Of a stretch of 18,748 bases of DNA, positions 7,150 to 14,900 are shown in pieces. Origin of the DNA: DAIDKA01 sp036489445 (GTDB lineage: Bacteria; Pseudomonadota; Gammaproteobacteria; Steroidobacterales; Steroidobacteraceae); contig DASXFV010000089.1 in the NCBI GenBank assembly GCA_036489445.1, positions 1-18,748 of the forward strand, read 5' to 3'. The position numbers and the translations under genes are program-made. Below the pieces are notes generated by a model. It worked only from the letters and a program-made list of their open reading frames with translations. It was not told the origin of the DNA and ran no database searches. Every line of letters starts with the position of its first letter. Positions within the stretch are counted from its first letter, which is position 1.

Positions 7150-9864
7150 ATGGTGGAACGCCCGGATCCCGATCAACTTCTGGAACACGTCCAGGCCGAG
7201 GAGGCCCGAGCCAAACGTGGACAGCTGCGGATCTTCTTTGGCGCATCCGCCGGCGTGGGCAAGACGTATGCCATGCTCGAGGCGGCACGCGGCGTCAAAG
7301 CCACGGGCACCGATGTGGTCCTCGGATATGTTGAACCGCATGGGCGAGTCGCAACCGAGCGCCTGACCGAAGGTCTGGAGCGATTGCCGCCCCTGATCGT
7401 TCGCTACCGTGAGATCGCCCGCGCCGAATTCGACCTGGATGCGGCCCTTGCCCGGCATCCGGCCATACTGCTGGTGGATGAACTGGCGCATTCGAACCTG
7501 GTCGGTGGCGAACCGCCCCTCAGGCACCCCAAGCGCTGGCAGGACGTGGAGGAACTGCTCGAGGCCGGGATTCACGTGTGGACGACCGTCAATGTCCAAC
7601 ACCTGGAAAGCCTCAACGATCTGATTGTCCAAACCACCGGCGTGCAGCAGCGCGAGACGCTGCCGGACCATGTGTTCGACAAGGCGGATGAAGTCGAGCT
7701 CATTGATCTGCCGCCGGATGATCTGCTGGCGCGCTTGCGTGCTGGCAAGATCTACCTGCACGACGATGCGGCCAATGCCGTTGAACGCTTCTTCCGCAAG
7801 CCCAATCTCATGGCCCTGCGTGAGATCGCCCTGCGTCGGGTCGCGGACCGCGTGGAAGCCGCGGCGCGTGATTCGGCGGCCGGCGATCGTACCCCGCGCT
7901 CCAGGCTGGCCAGTGATCGGGTGCTGGTGGCCACAGGACCGGACGCCCAATCCGAACAGCTGATCCGGGTTGGCAAGCGACTGGCGGCCGCGCTGGATGC
8001 CGACTGGACCGTGGTCTATGTGGAGACCCCCGCATTGCTGAAGCTTTCCGAGCTTCAGCGCAACCGGCGGATTGAACTGCTGCGTCTGGGTGAGTCCTTG
8101 GGGGCCGAGACCGTGACTCTGGATGGCCCCACAGCCGTCGAGGCCCTGCTGGAGTACGCGGCGACGCGCCATGTGACCCGCGTGATCGTCGGTTCCCCAA
8201 AGCGCTACGGCTGGCGCGCACTGGTGCGGCCGTCCACTGCGACCGAACTGGCAAGGCGGGCTCGCGGCTTCGATGTGATTACCGTTGCGTCGCCCGATCC
8301 GATCATGACCAGAGCGGCGACCGGGCCGCCTTCAGCCGAGCGCATGGCGGCGCCCGTGCGCTGGAGTCGCTATGGCTGGGCGGTGGCACTGAACATCGCC
8401 TGTACGCTGGTGGCCCTGGCCATGTTCCCGCACCTGGACACCGTGAACCTGGTGATGGTGTACCTGTTGGGCGTCACCATTGCGGGACTGCGGCTGGGGC
8501 GGGGGCCCTCGGTCCTGACTTCGGTGTTGAGCGTGTGCGCGTTTGATTACTTTTTTGTGCCACCGCGCTTCAGCTTCGCCTTCTCCGATGCGCAGTACCT
8601 GATCACCTTCGCCGTCATGCTGCTGATCTCCCTGGTCATTGCGACGCTGATGGCCAGCGTGCGCCAGCAGACGCGGGTTTCCGGCGCTCGCGAGCGCCGC
8701 ACGTCATTGCTGTACGCGATGAGCCGGGAACTGGCCGCGACGCGGGGCACGGCCAGCATGTGCCGGATCGCCGTGCGGCACGTTGCCGAGGTGTTTCGCT
8801 GCCAGGCGGTGGTGCTGTTGCCGGACGCCAATGGCCGACTGCGTTTTCCCACCGAGCCTCCGGGGGAAACCGCCCTGCGCGGAGCGGATCTGGCCGTCGC
8901 TCAGTGGGTGACGGATCACGGGCGCCAGGCGGGTCTTGGCACGGACACGCTGCCCGCGGCATCGGCCCTTTACGTGCCGCTGGGAGACGCGCTGCGGCAT
9001 CTGGGCGTTCTCGCCGTCCTCCCCGAGAACCGTCGCCGGGTGACGCTGCCCGAACAGCGGCACCTGCTGGAGACCTTCGCAGGGCAGACGGGCCTGGCGC
9101 TGGAGCGGGCCTTGCTGGCGGAGCGTGCCGAGAGCGCCCGGGTATCCGCGGAAGGGGAGAGCCTGCGCAACACCTTGCTGGCGTCCATCTCACATGACCT
9201 GCGCACGCCCCTGGCCGTCATGGCCGGTGCCGGCAGTACCTTGGCTGAACACGGCGCGTCCCTGGATGAAGCCACCCGCGCGACGCTTGCGCGCTCCATT
9301 GAAACCAAGGCACGGGAGATGTCCGAGCTGATCTCCAATGTCCTGGATCTGATGCGTTTTGAATCCGGGCAGATCCGGCTGCGCAATGACTGGCAGACGC
9401 TCGATGAACTGCTGGAGTCCGCCCTGCGGCGGCTCGAAGCGCCGCTGGTGCGCTACGGCGTGGAGCTGCGACTGCCAGTGGAACTGCCCCCGGTCTATGT
9501 GGATGCCAGCCTGATCACCCAGGTGTTCACGAATCTGCTGGACAACATCATCAAGTACACCCCGCCGGGAACCCGGATTCAGCTGGCCGCGGCCGTCGAT
9601 GACGGCGGCACGGAGGGTGCTCCTGCGACCAGCGTGCGCGTTACGGTGGACGACAACGGTCCGGGACTGCCACCCGGTGATCCGGCGCGATTGTTTGAGA
9701 AATTTCAGCGTGGCACCGGTGAGGGCACGATTGTCGGGGTGGGACTGGGGCTTGCCATCTGTCGGGTGATCATCCAGGCGCATGGCGGTGAGATCGAGGC
9801 ACATGCCCGCCCCGGTGGCGGCACCAGGATTGAGCTGACGCTGCCAACCGTGGAGCCGACATGA
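7150..9864 (+). CDS. kdpD: KdpD, membrane sensor histidine kinase for K+ limitation
   Basis: The 904-residue bifunctional sensor kinase/phosphatase phosphorylates KdpE. Domains in order: the N-terminal KdpD domain starting RPDPDQLL, with Walker A GASAGVGKT (31-39) and the LLVDELAHSN Walker B-like stretch; a universal-stress-protein-like domain (about 250-370, VLVATGPD ... RVIVGSPKR); four membrane helices (about 410-510, containing YLLGVTIAGLRLGRGPS and the FFVPPRFSFAF signature); a GAF-like domain (about 535-640); HisKA with ISHDLRTPL, His682 being the phospho-acceptor; and a HATPase domain with the N box (TNLLDNIIKYTPPG), DDNGPGL and GVGLGLAI. I prefer the ATG at 7150 because homologues begin at this RPDPD region; an in-frame ATG at 7108 lies inside kdpC. 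The stop overlaps kdpE (ATGA at 9861-9864). Confidence 0.97.
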   Translation: MVERPDPDQLLEHVQAEEARAKRGQLRIFFGASAGVGKTYAMLEAARGVKATGTDVVLGYVEPHGRVATERLTEGLERLPPLIVRYREIARAEFDLDAALARHPAILLVDELAHSNLVGGEPPLRHPKRWQDVEELLEAGIHVWTTVNVQHLESLNDLIVQTTGVQQRETLPDHVFDKADEVELIDLPPDDLLARLRAGKIYLHDDAANAVERFFRKPNLMALREIALRRVADRVEAAARDSAAGDRTPRSRLASDRVLVATGPDAQSEQLIRVGKRLAAALDADWTVVYVETPALLKLSELQRNRRIELLRLGESLGAETVTLDGPTAVEALLEYAATRHVTRVIVGSPKRYGWRALVRPSTATELARRARGFDVITVASPDPIMTRAATGPPSAERMAAPVRWSRYGWAVALNIACTLVALAMFPHLDTVNLVMVYLLGVTIAGLRLGRGPSVLTSVLSVCAFDYFFVPPRFSFAFSDAQYLITFAVMLLISLVIATLMASVRQQTRVSGARERRTSLLYAMSRELAATRGTASMCRIAVRHVAEVFRCQAVVLLPDANGRLRFPTEPPGETALRGADLAVAQWVTDHGRQAGLGTDTLPAASALYVPLGDALRHLGVLAVLPENRRRVTLPEQRHLLETFAGQTGLALERALLAERAESARVSAEGESLRNTLLASISHDLRTPLAVMAGAGSTLAEHGASLDEATRATLARSIETKAREMSELISNVLDLMRFESGQIRLRNDWQTLDELLESALRRLEAPLVRYGVELRLPVELPPVYVDASLITQVFTNLLDNIIKYTPPGTRIQLAAAVDDGGTEGAPATSVRVTVDDNGPGLPPGDPARLFEKFQRGTGEGTIVGVGLGLAICRVIIQAHGGEIEAHARPGGGTRIELTLPTVEPT

Positions 9865-10553
9865 CCCAGGCCATGCACCAGATTCTGGTGATCGAGGACG
9901 ACGCCTCGATCCGCCAGGTTCTGCAGGCCCTGCTGGGCTCCGTGGGGTTTCGTATTGTCGAGGCCGCCACGGCGGTGCGCGCCGACATCGAAGCCCGGGC
10001 CCACAGGCCGGATCTGCTGCTGGTGGATCTGGGGCTACCCGACGGCGACGGTATAGCCGTGATCCGCAGTGTGCGCAGCTGGTCGCCGGTGCCGATCATC
10101 GTGCTCTCGGCGCGCACCATGGAGGACCAGAAAATCGCCGCTTTGGATGCCGGCGCGGATGATTACATCAGCAAACCCTTCAGTGCGGCGGAGTTGCTGG
10201 CACGCGTTCGCGCGGCACTGCGACGCCATGTGCGCACCACGGATCAGGCGCCGCTGCTCGCGTTCGGGCCCATTGCGGTCGATCTGCAGCGGCGCGAGGC
10301 CAGCGGGCCGGACGGATTACTGCATCTGACTCCGCTGGAATACCGGGTGCTGGAGTGCATGGCCCGGCACAGTGGGATGATCGTGATGCAGGCCCAGCTG
10401 ATCCGCGAGGTCTGGGGCCCCGGGCACCTCGGGGACACCCGCAGCCTGCGGGTGTGCATCAGAAATCTGCGTGGCAAGCTCGAGCCCTTGCCGCACCGAC
10501 CGCGGTACCTGGTCACCGAAGCGGGGCTGGGTTATCGATTGCGACAGGATTAA
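9861..10553 (+). CDS. kdpE: KdpE, OmpR-family response regulator
   Basis: The 230-residue two-domain regulator has a receiver domain (residues about 7-118) with the acidic pair Asp13/Asp14, the phosphorylated Asp56 (in LLVDLGLPDGDG), Ser83 and Lys105 (YISKPF). The C-terminal winged helix (about 130-228) shows LTPLEYRVLECMARH and the recognition helix GDTRSLRVCIRNLRGKLE. The family member KdpE activates the kdp promoter when phosphorylated by KdpD. Its gene overlaps kdpD by 4 bases. Its place at the end of kdpFABC means the regulator pair is probably co-transcribed with the pump, giving positive feedback. I could not find a confident KdpE site or sigma70 promoter in the 148 bases before the operon. 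Confidence 0.97.
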   Translation: MTQAMHQILVIEDDASIRQVLQALLGSVGFRIVEAATAVRADIEARAHRPDLLLVDLGLPDGDGIAVIRSVRSWSPVPIIVLSARTMEDQKIAALDAGADDYISKPFSAAELLARVRAALRRHVRTTDQAPLLAFGPIAVDLQRREASGPDGLLHLTPLEYRVLECMARHSGMIVMQAQLIREVWGPGHLGDTRSLRVCIRNLRGKLEPLPHRPRYLVTEAGLGYRLRQD

Positions 10554-10609
10554 GTGGGGGGAAACGTGCAAGAATCCGCCACGCTCCCCAGCGCTGCGAG
10601 TACTCCATC

Positions 10610-10960
10610 ATGCACCTATCCACTATCTGGTCGGCCCTACTGTTCACTGGCATGGCCGCGGCGGCCAATGCGCATTCGCACTTGCGCAGCTCCACCCCCG
10701 CCGAGGGCAGCACCGTAAAGGGTCCACCGCCTCAAGCGGTGCTCGGGTTCTCTGAAAGTTCGCACCTGGCAGCCCTGACGCTGACTCACGGATCGCAGGC
10801 CGTAATCAAGGTCGCGCCACTGCCGCAGCAGGCGGCCCGCCAACTGACCGTGCCGTTGCCGAGACTGACAGCCGGGGCATGGACGCTGGCCTGGCGGGTG
10901 ATCGGCGATGATGGGCATGTCACGCATGGCACTGTGCATTTCACCGTGGCCGCCCCTTAA
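10610..10960 (+). CDS. copC: CopC-like periplasmic copper-binding protein
   Basis: The 116-residue exported protein has a Sec signal (residues 1-21, ending ANA) leaving a mature N-terminal His22, which in CopC proteins is the amino-terminal copper ligand. The mature part has the family features HSHLRSSTPAEGS at the start, LGFSES, and near the end WRVIGDDGHVTHGTVHFTV, where the Asp/His of DGH supply further Cu(II) ligands. It lacks the Met-rich Cu(I) loop of plasmid CopC/PcoC, so a Cu(II)-only site is likely (inference). The ATG at 10610 has only a weak upstream purine stretch. It lies 56 bases after kdpE and 9 before the CopD-like gene, with which it forms a pair. No copper ATPase or regulator is nearby. 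Confidence 0.86.
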   Translation: MHLSTIWSALLFTGMAAAANAHSHLRSSTPAEGSTVKGPPPQAVLGFSESSHLAALTLTHGSQAVIKVAPLPQQAARQLTVPLPRLTAGAWTLAWRVIGDDGHVTHGTVHFTVAAP

Positions 10961-10969
10961 TGGTCGGTA

Positions 10970-11866
10970 ATGGTTGACGCCCTGTCAGTCCTGATCCGGT
11001 CTCTAAGCTTTGTCGCAATGTTCGAGGCCGCCGGTGGTGGCCTCTTTCTGACAGTCTTCGGCCAGCGGTTATCGGTATCGAGAGTGCGGGTCTGGCGGCG
11101 GGTCCGAATCGCCACGGGCGCGGCGATGGCGTTGGTGCTGGTGAATTTCGCTCTCGAAGCGCCGCGTCTTGCAGGGGAGTTCTCCGGCCTGTGGGATCGC
11201 CAGCTGCAGCAGTTGGCCTGGCACACCGCGCTGGGCACAGCACTGAGTCTGAGACTGATCGGATTGGCGGTGGTCTTTGCCGGTCTGCAGCTGTCGTGGC
11301 GTCCGCATGGTGGCGGGACCCGCCGTCGCCTGCTCTCCGGTCTGCTGTGCATCGCGGGTCTCGCGGTGCTCGTGTCCGCCTTCACCAGCGTCGGTCATAC
11401 GGTTGATCACGCCGACCGAGCCTGGCTGGCCTTGGTGCTGGTTGCGCATCTGGCCTGTATTGCCTTCTGGTTCGGTGCGTTATGGCCGCTGCGGGCGGCA
11501 GTGACCCTCGAGGAACCCGTTGCAGCCGCCGCATTGCTCGAGCAATTCTCGCAGCTTGCCGTGTGGATTGTTCCGGGGCTGCTGGCGGCAGGTGTCACGC
11601 TCAGCGTGCTGCTGCTGCCGGGCTTCGCGGTGTTTGGCCAGCCCTATGGCCGGCTGTTGCTCCTGAAGATGGGCGGGTTCTGTGTCCTGATGGTATTTGC
11701 GGGCTTGAACAAGCTGCGGCTGGTCCCGGCGCTGCGCAAGCGTGACCCTGGCGCCGTGCGGCGCCTGCGGCACTCGCTGCTGCTCGAGTACCTGGTCATT
11801 GCCGCGGTGTTCGCCGTGACTGCGACCCTGACGAGCCTTTACTCCCCGGACGCGGGGACGAATTAG
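10970..11866 (+). CDS. copD: CopD-like membrane protein, probable copper import/resistance partner of CopC
   Basis: The 298-residue polytopic protein has about eight membrane helices with short loops (for example residues 5-33, 46-68, 90-112, 122-142, 150-172, 190-215, 228-250, 270-292). Its C-terminal half fits the CopD domain: LVLVAHLACIAFWFGAL with His and Trp in a helix, then GRLLLLKMGGFCVLMVFAGLNKLRLVPAL, the well-conserved K-N-[KR]-x-x-L-x-P region, and RRLRHSLLLEYLVIAAV. CopD with CopC is thought to move copper from periplasm to cytoplasm. The start at ATG 10970 is 9 bases beyond the copC stop. The N-terminal part is less conserved. Confidence 0.85.
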   Translation: MVDALSVLIRSLSFVAMFEAAGGGLFLTVFGQRLSVSRVRVWRRVRIATGAAMALVLVNFALEAPRLAGEFSGLWDRQLQQLAWHTALGTALSLRLIGLAVVFAGLQLSWRPHGGGTRRRLLSGLLCIAGLAVLVSAFTSVGHTVDHADRAWLALVLVAHLACIAFWFGALWPLRAAVTLEEPVAAAALLEQFSQLAVWIVPGLLAAGVTLSVLLLPGFAVFGQPYGRLLLLKMGGFCVLMVFAGLNKLRLVPALRKRDPGAVRRLRHSLLLEYLVIAAVFAVTATLTSLYSPDAGTN

Positions 11867-11980
11867 GCCTGGCTTTACGGAATCACGTCGGGATTTCGCG
11901 ACGCATCGCGAGGGCAAAAGCCCAGCACAGCGCATGTATGCTTGAGGGCTCGAGCCTCAGGTGTAGCGAGCAACGGTGCA

Positions 11981-12355
11981 ATGAAGTGGTTCTGGAGCCG
12001 CCGGGCGGCGCCCGCGGAAGTGTCGGTCCGCCGGTTGACGGCGGCATTGAACGACCCGGAAAGATTCGGTCAATTGCTGCGGGAATTGCCTGAATCCGAA
12101 AGCCTGCGCCCGCGTCTCGCGCTGAACTTCTACGCGCGCGCCTGGGATGCGGCGACGGAGCGCGATCTGTGGATCGTGAGTGATGGGTTTCGGGTGCACT
12201 GTTACATGCTTGCGGGCCTGAAATTTCAGCAGGCCGCCTCGGTGCGGGTGCGGTGGGACGCCAGACGCCTGGAGCCGACCCAGCTCTCCGTGGAAGTCTT
12301 GGCGGACTGCGTGGCGAAGGTGACTCAGGGCCTCGTCACGCTCCAGGAAGACTGA
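11981..12355 (+). CDS. Hypothetical protein, 124 residues
   Basis: I do not recognise this protein. It starts at ATG 11981 (MKWFWSRR); the frame is open upstream to a TTG at 11942, but no better start is seen. The sequence is soluble, of mixed alpha/beta character, rich in Arg and Leu, with no membrane helix and no metal-binding or catalytic motif. Residues 15-45 look helical, followed by alternating hydrophobic strands (DLWIVSDGFRVHCYML, ASVRVRWDARR). Codon use is the same GC-rich type as the neighbours, which supports a real gene. It lies between the CopD-like gene and the MFS transporter, and the context gives no role. Confidence 0.6.
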   Translation: MKWFWSRRAAPAEVSVRRLTAALNDPERFGQLLRELPESESLRPRLALNFYARAWDAATERDLWIVSDGFRVHCYMLAGLKFQQAASVRVRWDARRLEPTQLSVEVLADCVAKVTQGLVTLQED

Positions 12356-12437
12356 CCGTCGCTCCGAGCTGGGTTTGGCATAATGGCCCATCGCGCCGCA
12401 GAAGCGCGCCGGTCGCCGGGCAATACAGGGGGCGGTT

Positions 12438-13799
12438 TTGAGTCAGACCATCCGGATCGATGATCTCGTAGATGGCCAGAAGATTCGCGGGTTCAATTTC
12501 AACCTGTTGATCTGGTCATTCCTGGCGATGTTTGCGGATGGATATGACATCAGCGTCATGCCGTTCGCCATGCCGACGCTCTCCAAGATGTGGCATGTGG
12601 ACGCAGGTTCCCTGGGCTACGTGCTCAGCGCCAGTCTCTTTGGGGTGCTGGCCGGTTCGCCGCTGCTGGGCTATGTCGGCGACCGCTACGGTCGCAAAGT
12701 GGCCATCATGCTGGGCAGCATCATCTACGGCGTCACCACCCTGGCCTTGATCTGGCAGCACGGATACTGGCCGACCATCGCACTACGCTTCTGTACCGGC
12801 ATTGGTATTGGCGGTCTGATGCCCAATACGATTGCCCTGAACTCCGAACTCTCCCCCAAACGGTTGCGCGCCACGCTGGTGGTGCTGATGTTCACCGGGA
12901 TCACCCTGGGCAGCAGTGCACCGGGGTATATCTCCGCGTGGGTGCTGCCCACGTTTGGCTGGAAGACGCTGTTCCTGGTGGGCGGCGCGGTGCCGCTGCT
13001 CGTGGGGGTGTGCCTGTATTTTGCGCTCCCCGAGTCGGTGAAATTCCTGGGTGGCCGGCCCGAGCGCAGACCGGAACTGCTGGCCACTGCGCGCCGCATG
13101 CGCCCGGACCTTGCACTGGGTGATGACACGCACTTCGAGTCCACGACCAGACCGAAGCCGGGCGGTGACGGTCTGGGCATCGCTGCAGTTTTCGGTCCCG
13201 GTTTCAGAGCGATCACACCGCTCCTGTGGGTGTGTTTTGTCACCGCGCTGATGGCCAATTACTTTCTGAATTCCTGGATGCCACTGCTGTTCAACAATGC
13301 GGGACTTACACCGCAGAAAGCCGCGCTGGCCTCCAGTCTGTACCACGTCGGCGGCACCGTGGGCGGTCTGCTGATCAGCGTGCTGCTGGATCGTTTCGGC
13401 TTTGTGGTCATCGCCGTGCTCTTTGTCTGCGCGGCGCCTGCCATTGCAGCGATTGGCGCCAGCGCTATGTCCTACGGGGCACTGGCGCCGCTGGCGGCCG
13501 TAGCCGGCCTGTGCGTGCTCGGGGCACAGTTCGGCAATAACGCGGCCGCGGGCCTCCTGTATCCCACCCAGTTTCGTTCCAAGGGGGTGGGCTGGGCGCT
13601 CGCCATTGGCCGCTTTGGGTCCATCGTCGGCCCGATTCTGGGCGGACAACTGATCAAGAACCATCTGCCGCTGCGACAGCTGTTTCTGGCAGCTTCCGCA
13701 CCCATGCTGATCGGCGCCGTCGCAGCAGTGGTGCTGGTGTGGGTATGCTATGTGCGCCTGGGCGCACTGCGATTGAGCGACGTGCCCGTCCAGCGTTGA
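12438..13799 (+). CDS. MFS transporter, aromatic acid:H+ symporter (AAHS) type
   Basis: The 453-residue protein has twelve predicted membrane helices. It has the AAHS marks: the acidic motif DGYD in helix 1 (FADGYDISVMPFAMP), the MFS loop 2-3 motif GYVGDRYGRKVAI, the helix 4 stretch RFCTGIGIGGLMPNTIAL, a central LPESVKFLGGRP before the cytoplasmic loop, and LLDRFG in the second half (loop 8-9). AAHS proteins bring benzoate-like or protocatechuate-like acids into the cell with protons; no aromatic-degradation gene is in the window, so the substrate stays open. The start is TTG at 12438 with a GGGGGCGG purine run upstream, and homologues begin near here. A CATAAT box at 12379-12384 could be a -10 element but I see no convincing -35. 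Confidence 0.88.
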   Translation: MSQTIRIDDLVDGQKIRGFNFNLLIWSFLAMFADGYDISVMPFAMPTLSKMWHVDAGSLGYVLSASLFGVLAGSPLLGYVGDRYGRKVAIMLGSIIYGVTTLALIWQHGYWPTIALRFCTGIGIGGLMPNTIALNSELSPKRLRATLVVLMFTGITLGSSAPGYISAWVLPTFGWKTLFLVGGAVPLLVGVCLYFALPESVKFLGGRPERRPELLATARRMRPDLALGDDTHFESTTRPKPGGDGLGIAAVFGPGFRAITPLLWVCFVTALMANYFLNSWMPLLFNNAGLTPQKAALASSLYHVGGTVGGLLISVLLDRFGFVVIAVLFVCAAPAIAAIGASAMSYGALAPLAAVAGLCVLGAQFGNNAAAGLLYPTQFRSKGVGWALAIGRFGSIVGPILGGQLIKNHLPLRQLFLAASAPMLIGAVAAVVLVWVCYVRLGALRLSDVPVQR

Positions 13800-13804
13800 C
13801 GGGC
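13784..13804. terminator. Possible bidirectional stem between convergent genes
   Basis: There is a perfect 7-bp stem (GCCCGTC at 13784-13790 and GACGGGC at 13798-13804) with a 7-base loop, overlapping the stop codon of the MFS gene and facing the end of the convergent peroxiredoxin gene. No T-run follows on either strand, so it is not a classic intrinsic terminator. It could still stall or protect transcripts. Confidence 0.3.
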
Positions 13805-13822
13805 CGGACGGGGTGGGCTTGC

Positions 13823-14278
13823 TTAGCGCCGCCCGGCCGCCATGATCTTGCGGAAGAATGCTTCGTGGCGACCAATGCGCAGGTCCGCCAGCACTGCATC
13901 CTCGATAATACCCGCGCCATTGATCAGGAAGCTGGCCCGGCGTACCCCGAACCCCAGGGGGCCTGTCACCGCATACGCACGCGCGAGCGCCTTGTCCGGA
14001 TCGCACAGCAGTGTGAAGGGCAGGGCGTGCCGGGCTGCGAAGGCGGCATGACTGTGTGGCAACTGCGGGCTGACCCCGGCCACGGTGACCTGGGCGCTCA
14101 GCAGCTGTGGGTACAAATCGCGCAGTAAGCAGGCCTCGCGGGTGCAGCCAGGAGTGAAGTCAGCCGGGTAGAAATACAGGATCAACGGGCCGTTTCTCAG
14201 CAGATCTGCCAGTGACACCGGCTTGTCGTTCTGGTCAGGGGCGGTGAAATCCGGTGCACGGTTCCCTGGTGTCAACAT
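13823..14278 (-). CDS. bcp: Bcp/PrxQ-type thiol peroxidase
   Basis: The 151-residue peroxiredoxin reduces hydroperoxides using thioredoxin. The active-site segment YPADFTPGCTREAC holds the peroxidatic Cys45 and a second Cys50, the same i/i+5 spacing as E. coli Bcp, which marks an atypical 2-Cys PrxQ-type enzyme. The beginning GNRAPDFTAPDQNDKPVSL and the later RASFLINGAGII (the family's R-x-T/S-F-L/V-I motif) are conserved. The ATG at 14278 has a purine-rich GGAGCGGGTGGA directly upstream. The gene is encoded convergently to the MFS gene and divergently from the tRNA. Confidence 0.93.
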   Translation of the reverse strand: MLTPGNRAPDFTAPDQNDKPVSLADLLRNGPLILYFYPADFTPGCTREACLLRDLYPQLLSAQVTVAGVSPQLPHSHAAFAARHALPFTLLCDPDKALARAYAVTGPLGFGVRRASFLINGAGIIEDAVLADLRIGRHEAFFRKIMAAGRR

Positions 14279-14342
14279 TCCACCCGCTCCTGGGGTTTAC
14301 AGCTCGCGAACTGAGGCGTGGGCATCATATCTGTTATCGGAT

Positions 14343-14370
14343 TTGCCAACCCGGATGCGGGTGCTAGAAT
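14343..14370 (+). promoter_or_regulatory. Sigma70 promoter of the tRNA-Ala gene
   Basis: TTGCCA (14343-14348) and TAGAAT (14365-14370) are separated by 16 bases, with a GC-rich discriminator (CGCCCGCT) directly after, as is usual for stringently controlled stable-RNA promoters. Transcription would begin near 14377, giving a leader of about 50 bases before the tRNA. Confidence 0.7.
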
Positions 14371-14425
14371 CGCCCGCTCTTTTGGGACCCGGCGGCCACC
14401 TGGCTTGGGTTCCTGGCGAACATGT

Positions 14426-14501
<76 letters not shown>

Positions 14502-14661
14502 TAAATTCCAGTGTTTCGTGACATCTGCGCTTTCCGGAGTTTCTCCGTAAGCGCAGGGTAAGCGCAAGTTTAGCCGCTGCCTTCCATGGCGTTCAAGGTG
14601 CTGCTCGCGATCGATTCCATCGATCCTGGCGGCTGCAATTCTAGGCCTTGGAGTCCGCACC
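14502..14661. other. Gene-free junction between tRNA-Ala and accessory genes
   Basis: I see no credible gene here. The stretch holds a hairpin with short repeats (annotated separately) and a 7-bp palindrome GATCGAT-TCC-ATCGATC at 14609-14625. No integrase remnant and no copy of the tRNA 3' end are recognisable. Its position next to the tRNA makes it a candidate for one end of an integrated element. Confidence 0.4.
14525..14566. repeat. Hairpin plus direct repeat downstream of tRNA-Ala
   Basis: An imperfect stem is formed by CTGCGCTTTCCGGAG (14525-14539) and CTCCGTAAGCGCAG (14543-14556) around a TTT loop. The 3' arm motif GTAAGCGCA (14547-14555) is repeated at 14558-14566, an offset of 11 bases, about one helical turn. 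It could end tRNA transcription (no clear T-run) or be a protein-binding array at an attachment region. Confidence 0.5.
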
Positions 14662-14850
14662 ATGACCACCACACCCGCAGCCAACCAGACGGACGATGTG
14701 CTCGGTGTGGCATGGTTTCACAGCCTGTCCGAGTACCAGCGCTGCCTGTGGCTGCTACGGGCAGGCTCGGATGTGCCAGCCGATGCCTGGGCGCTGTACA
14801 AATCCAGGCTGCCCCAACACCAGATTTCCCCAACGCCGCCACGACCGTGA
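14662..14850 (+). CDS. Small conserved-looking protein, 62 residues
   Basis: The short soluble protein starts at ATG 14662, with a CTTGGAG ribosome-site candidate about 8 bases upstream. The core (residues about 12-45) reads as a helical domain with VAWFHSLSEYQRCLWLLRAG followed by PADAWALYK. The pattern of Trp-x-x-hydrophobic-Ser and a later ADAWA(L/A)(Y/F)K resembles small proteins I associate with integrative elements and plasmids, but I cannot name the family or a function. The last 12 residues are Pro-rich and low in structure. It lies 50 bases before the L7/L12-like gene on the same strand, probably in one transcript. Confidence 0.6.
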   Translation: MTTTPAANQTDDVLGVAWFHSLSEYQRCLWLLRAGSDVPADAWALYKSRLPQHQISPTPPRP

Positions 14851-14900
14851 ATCACCACGGCCGCGACGGCTCATCAAAACCAGCAACAGAGGTACTGATC

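Noticed and set aside
11896..11911. TCGCGA-CGCA-TCGCGA hairpin after copD as terminator
   Set aside because: The 6-bp palindromic stem is expected at this GC content and no T-run follows.
12379..12384. CATAAT as -10 box for the MFS gene
   Set aside because: There is no recognisable -35 at 16-18 bases upstream, so it is not listed as a promoter.
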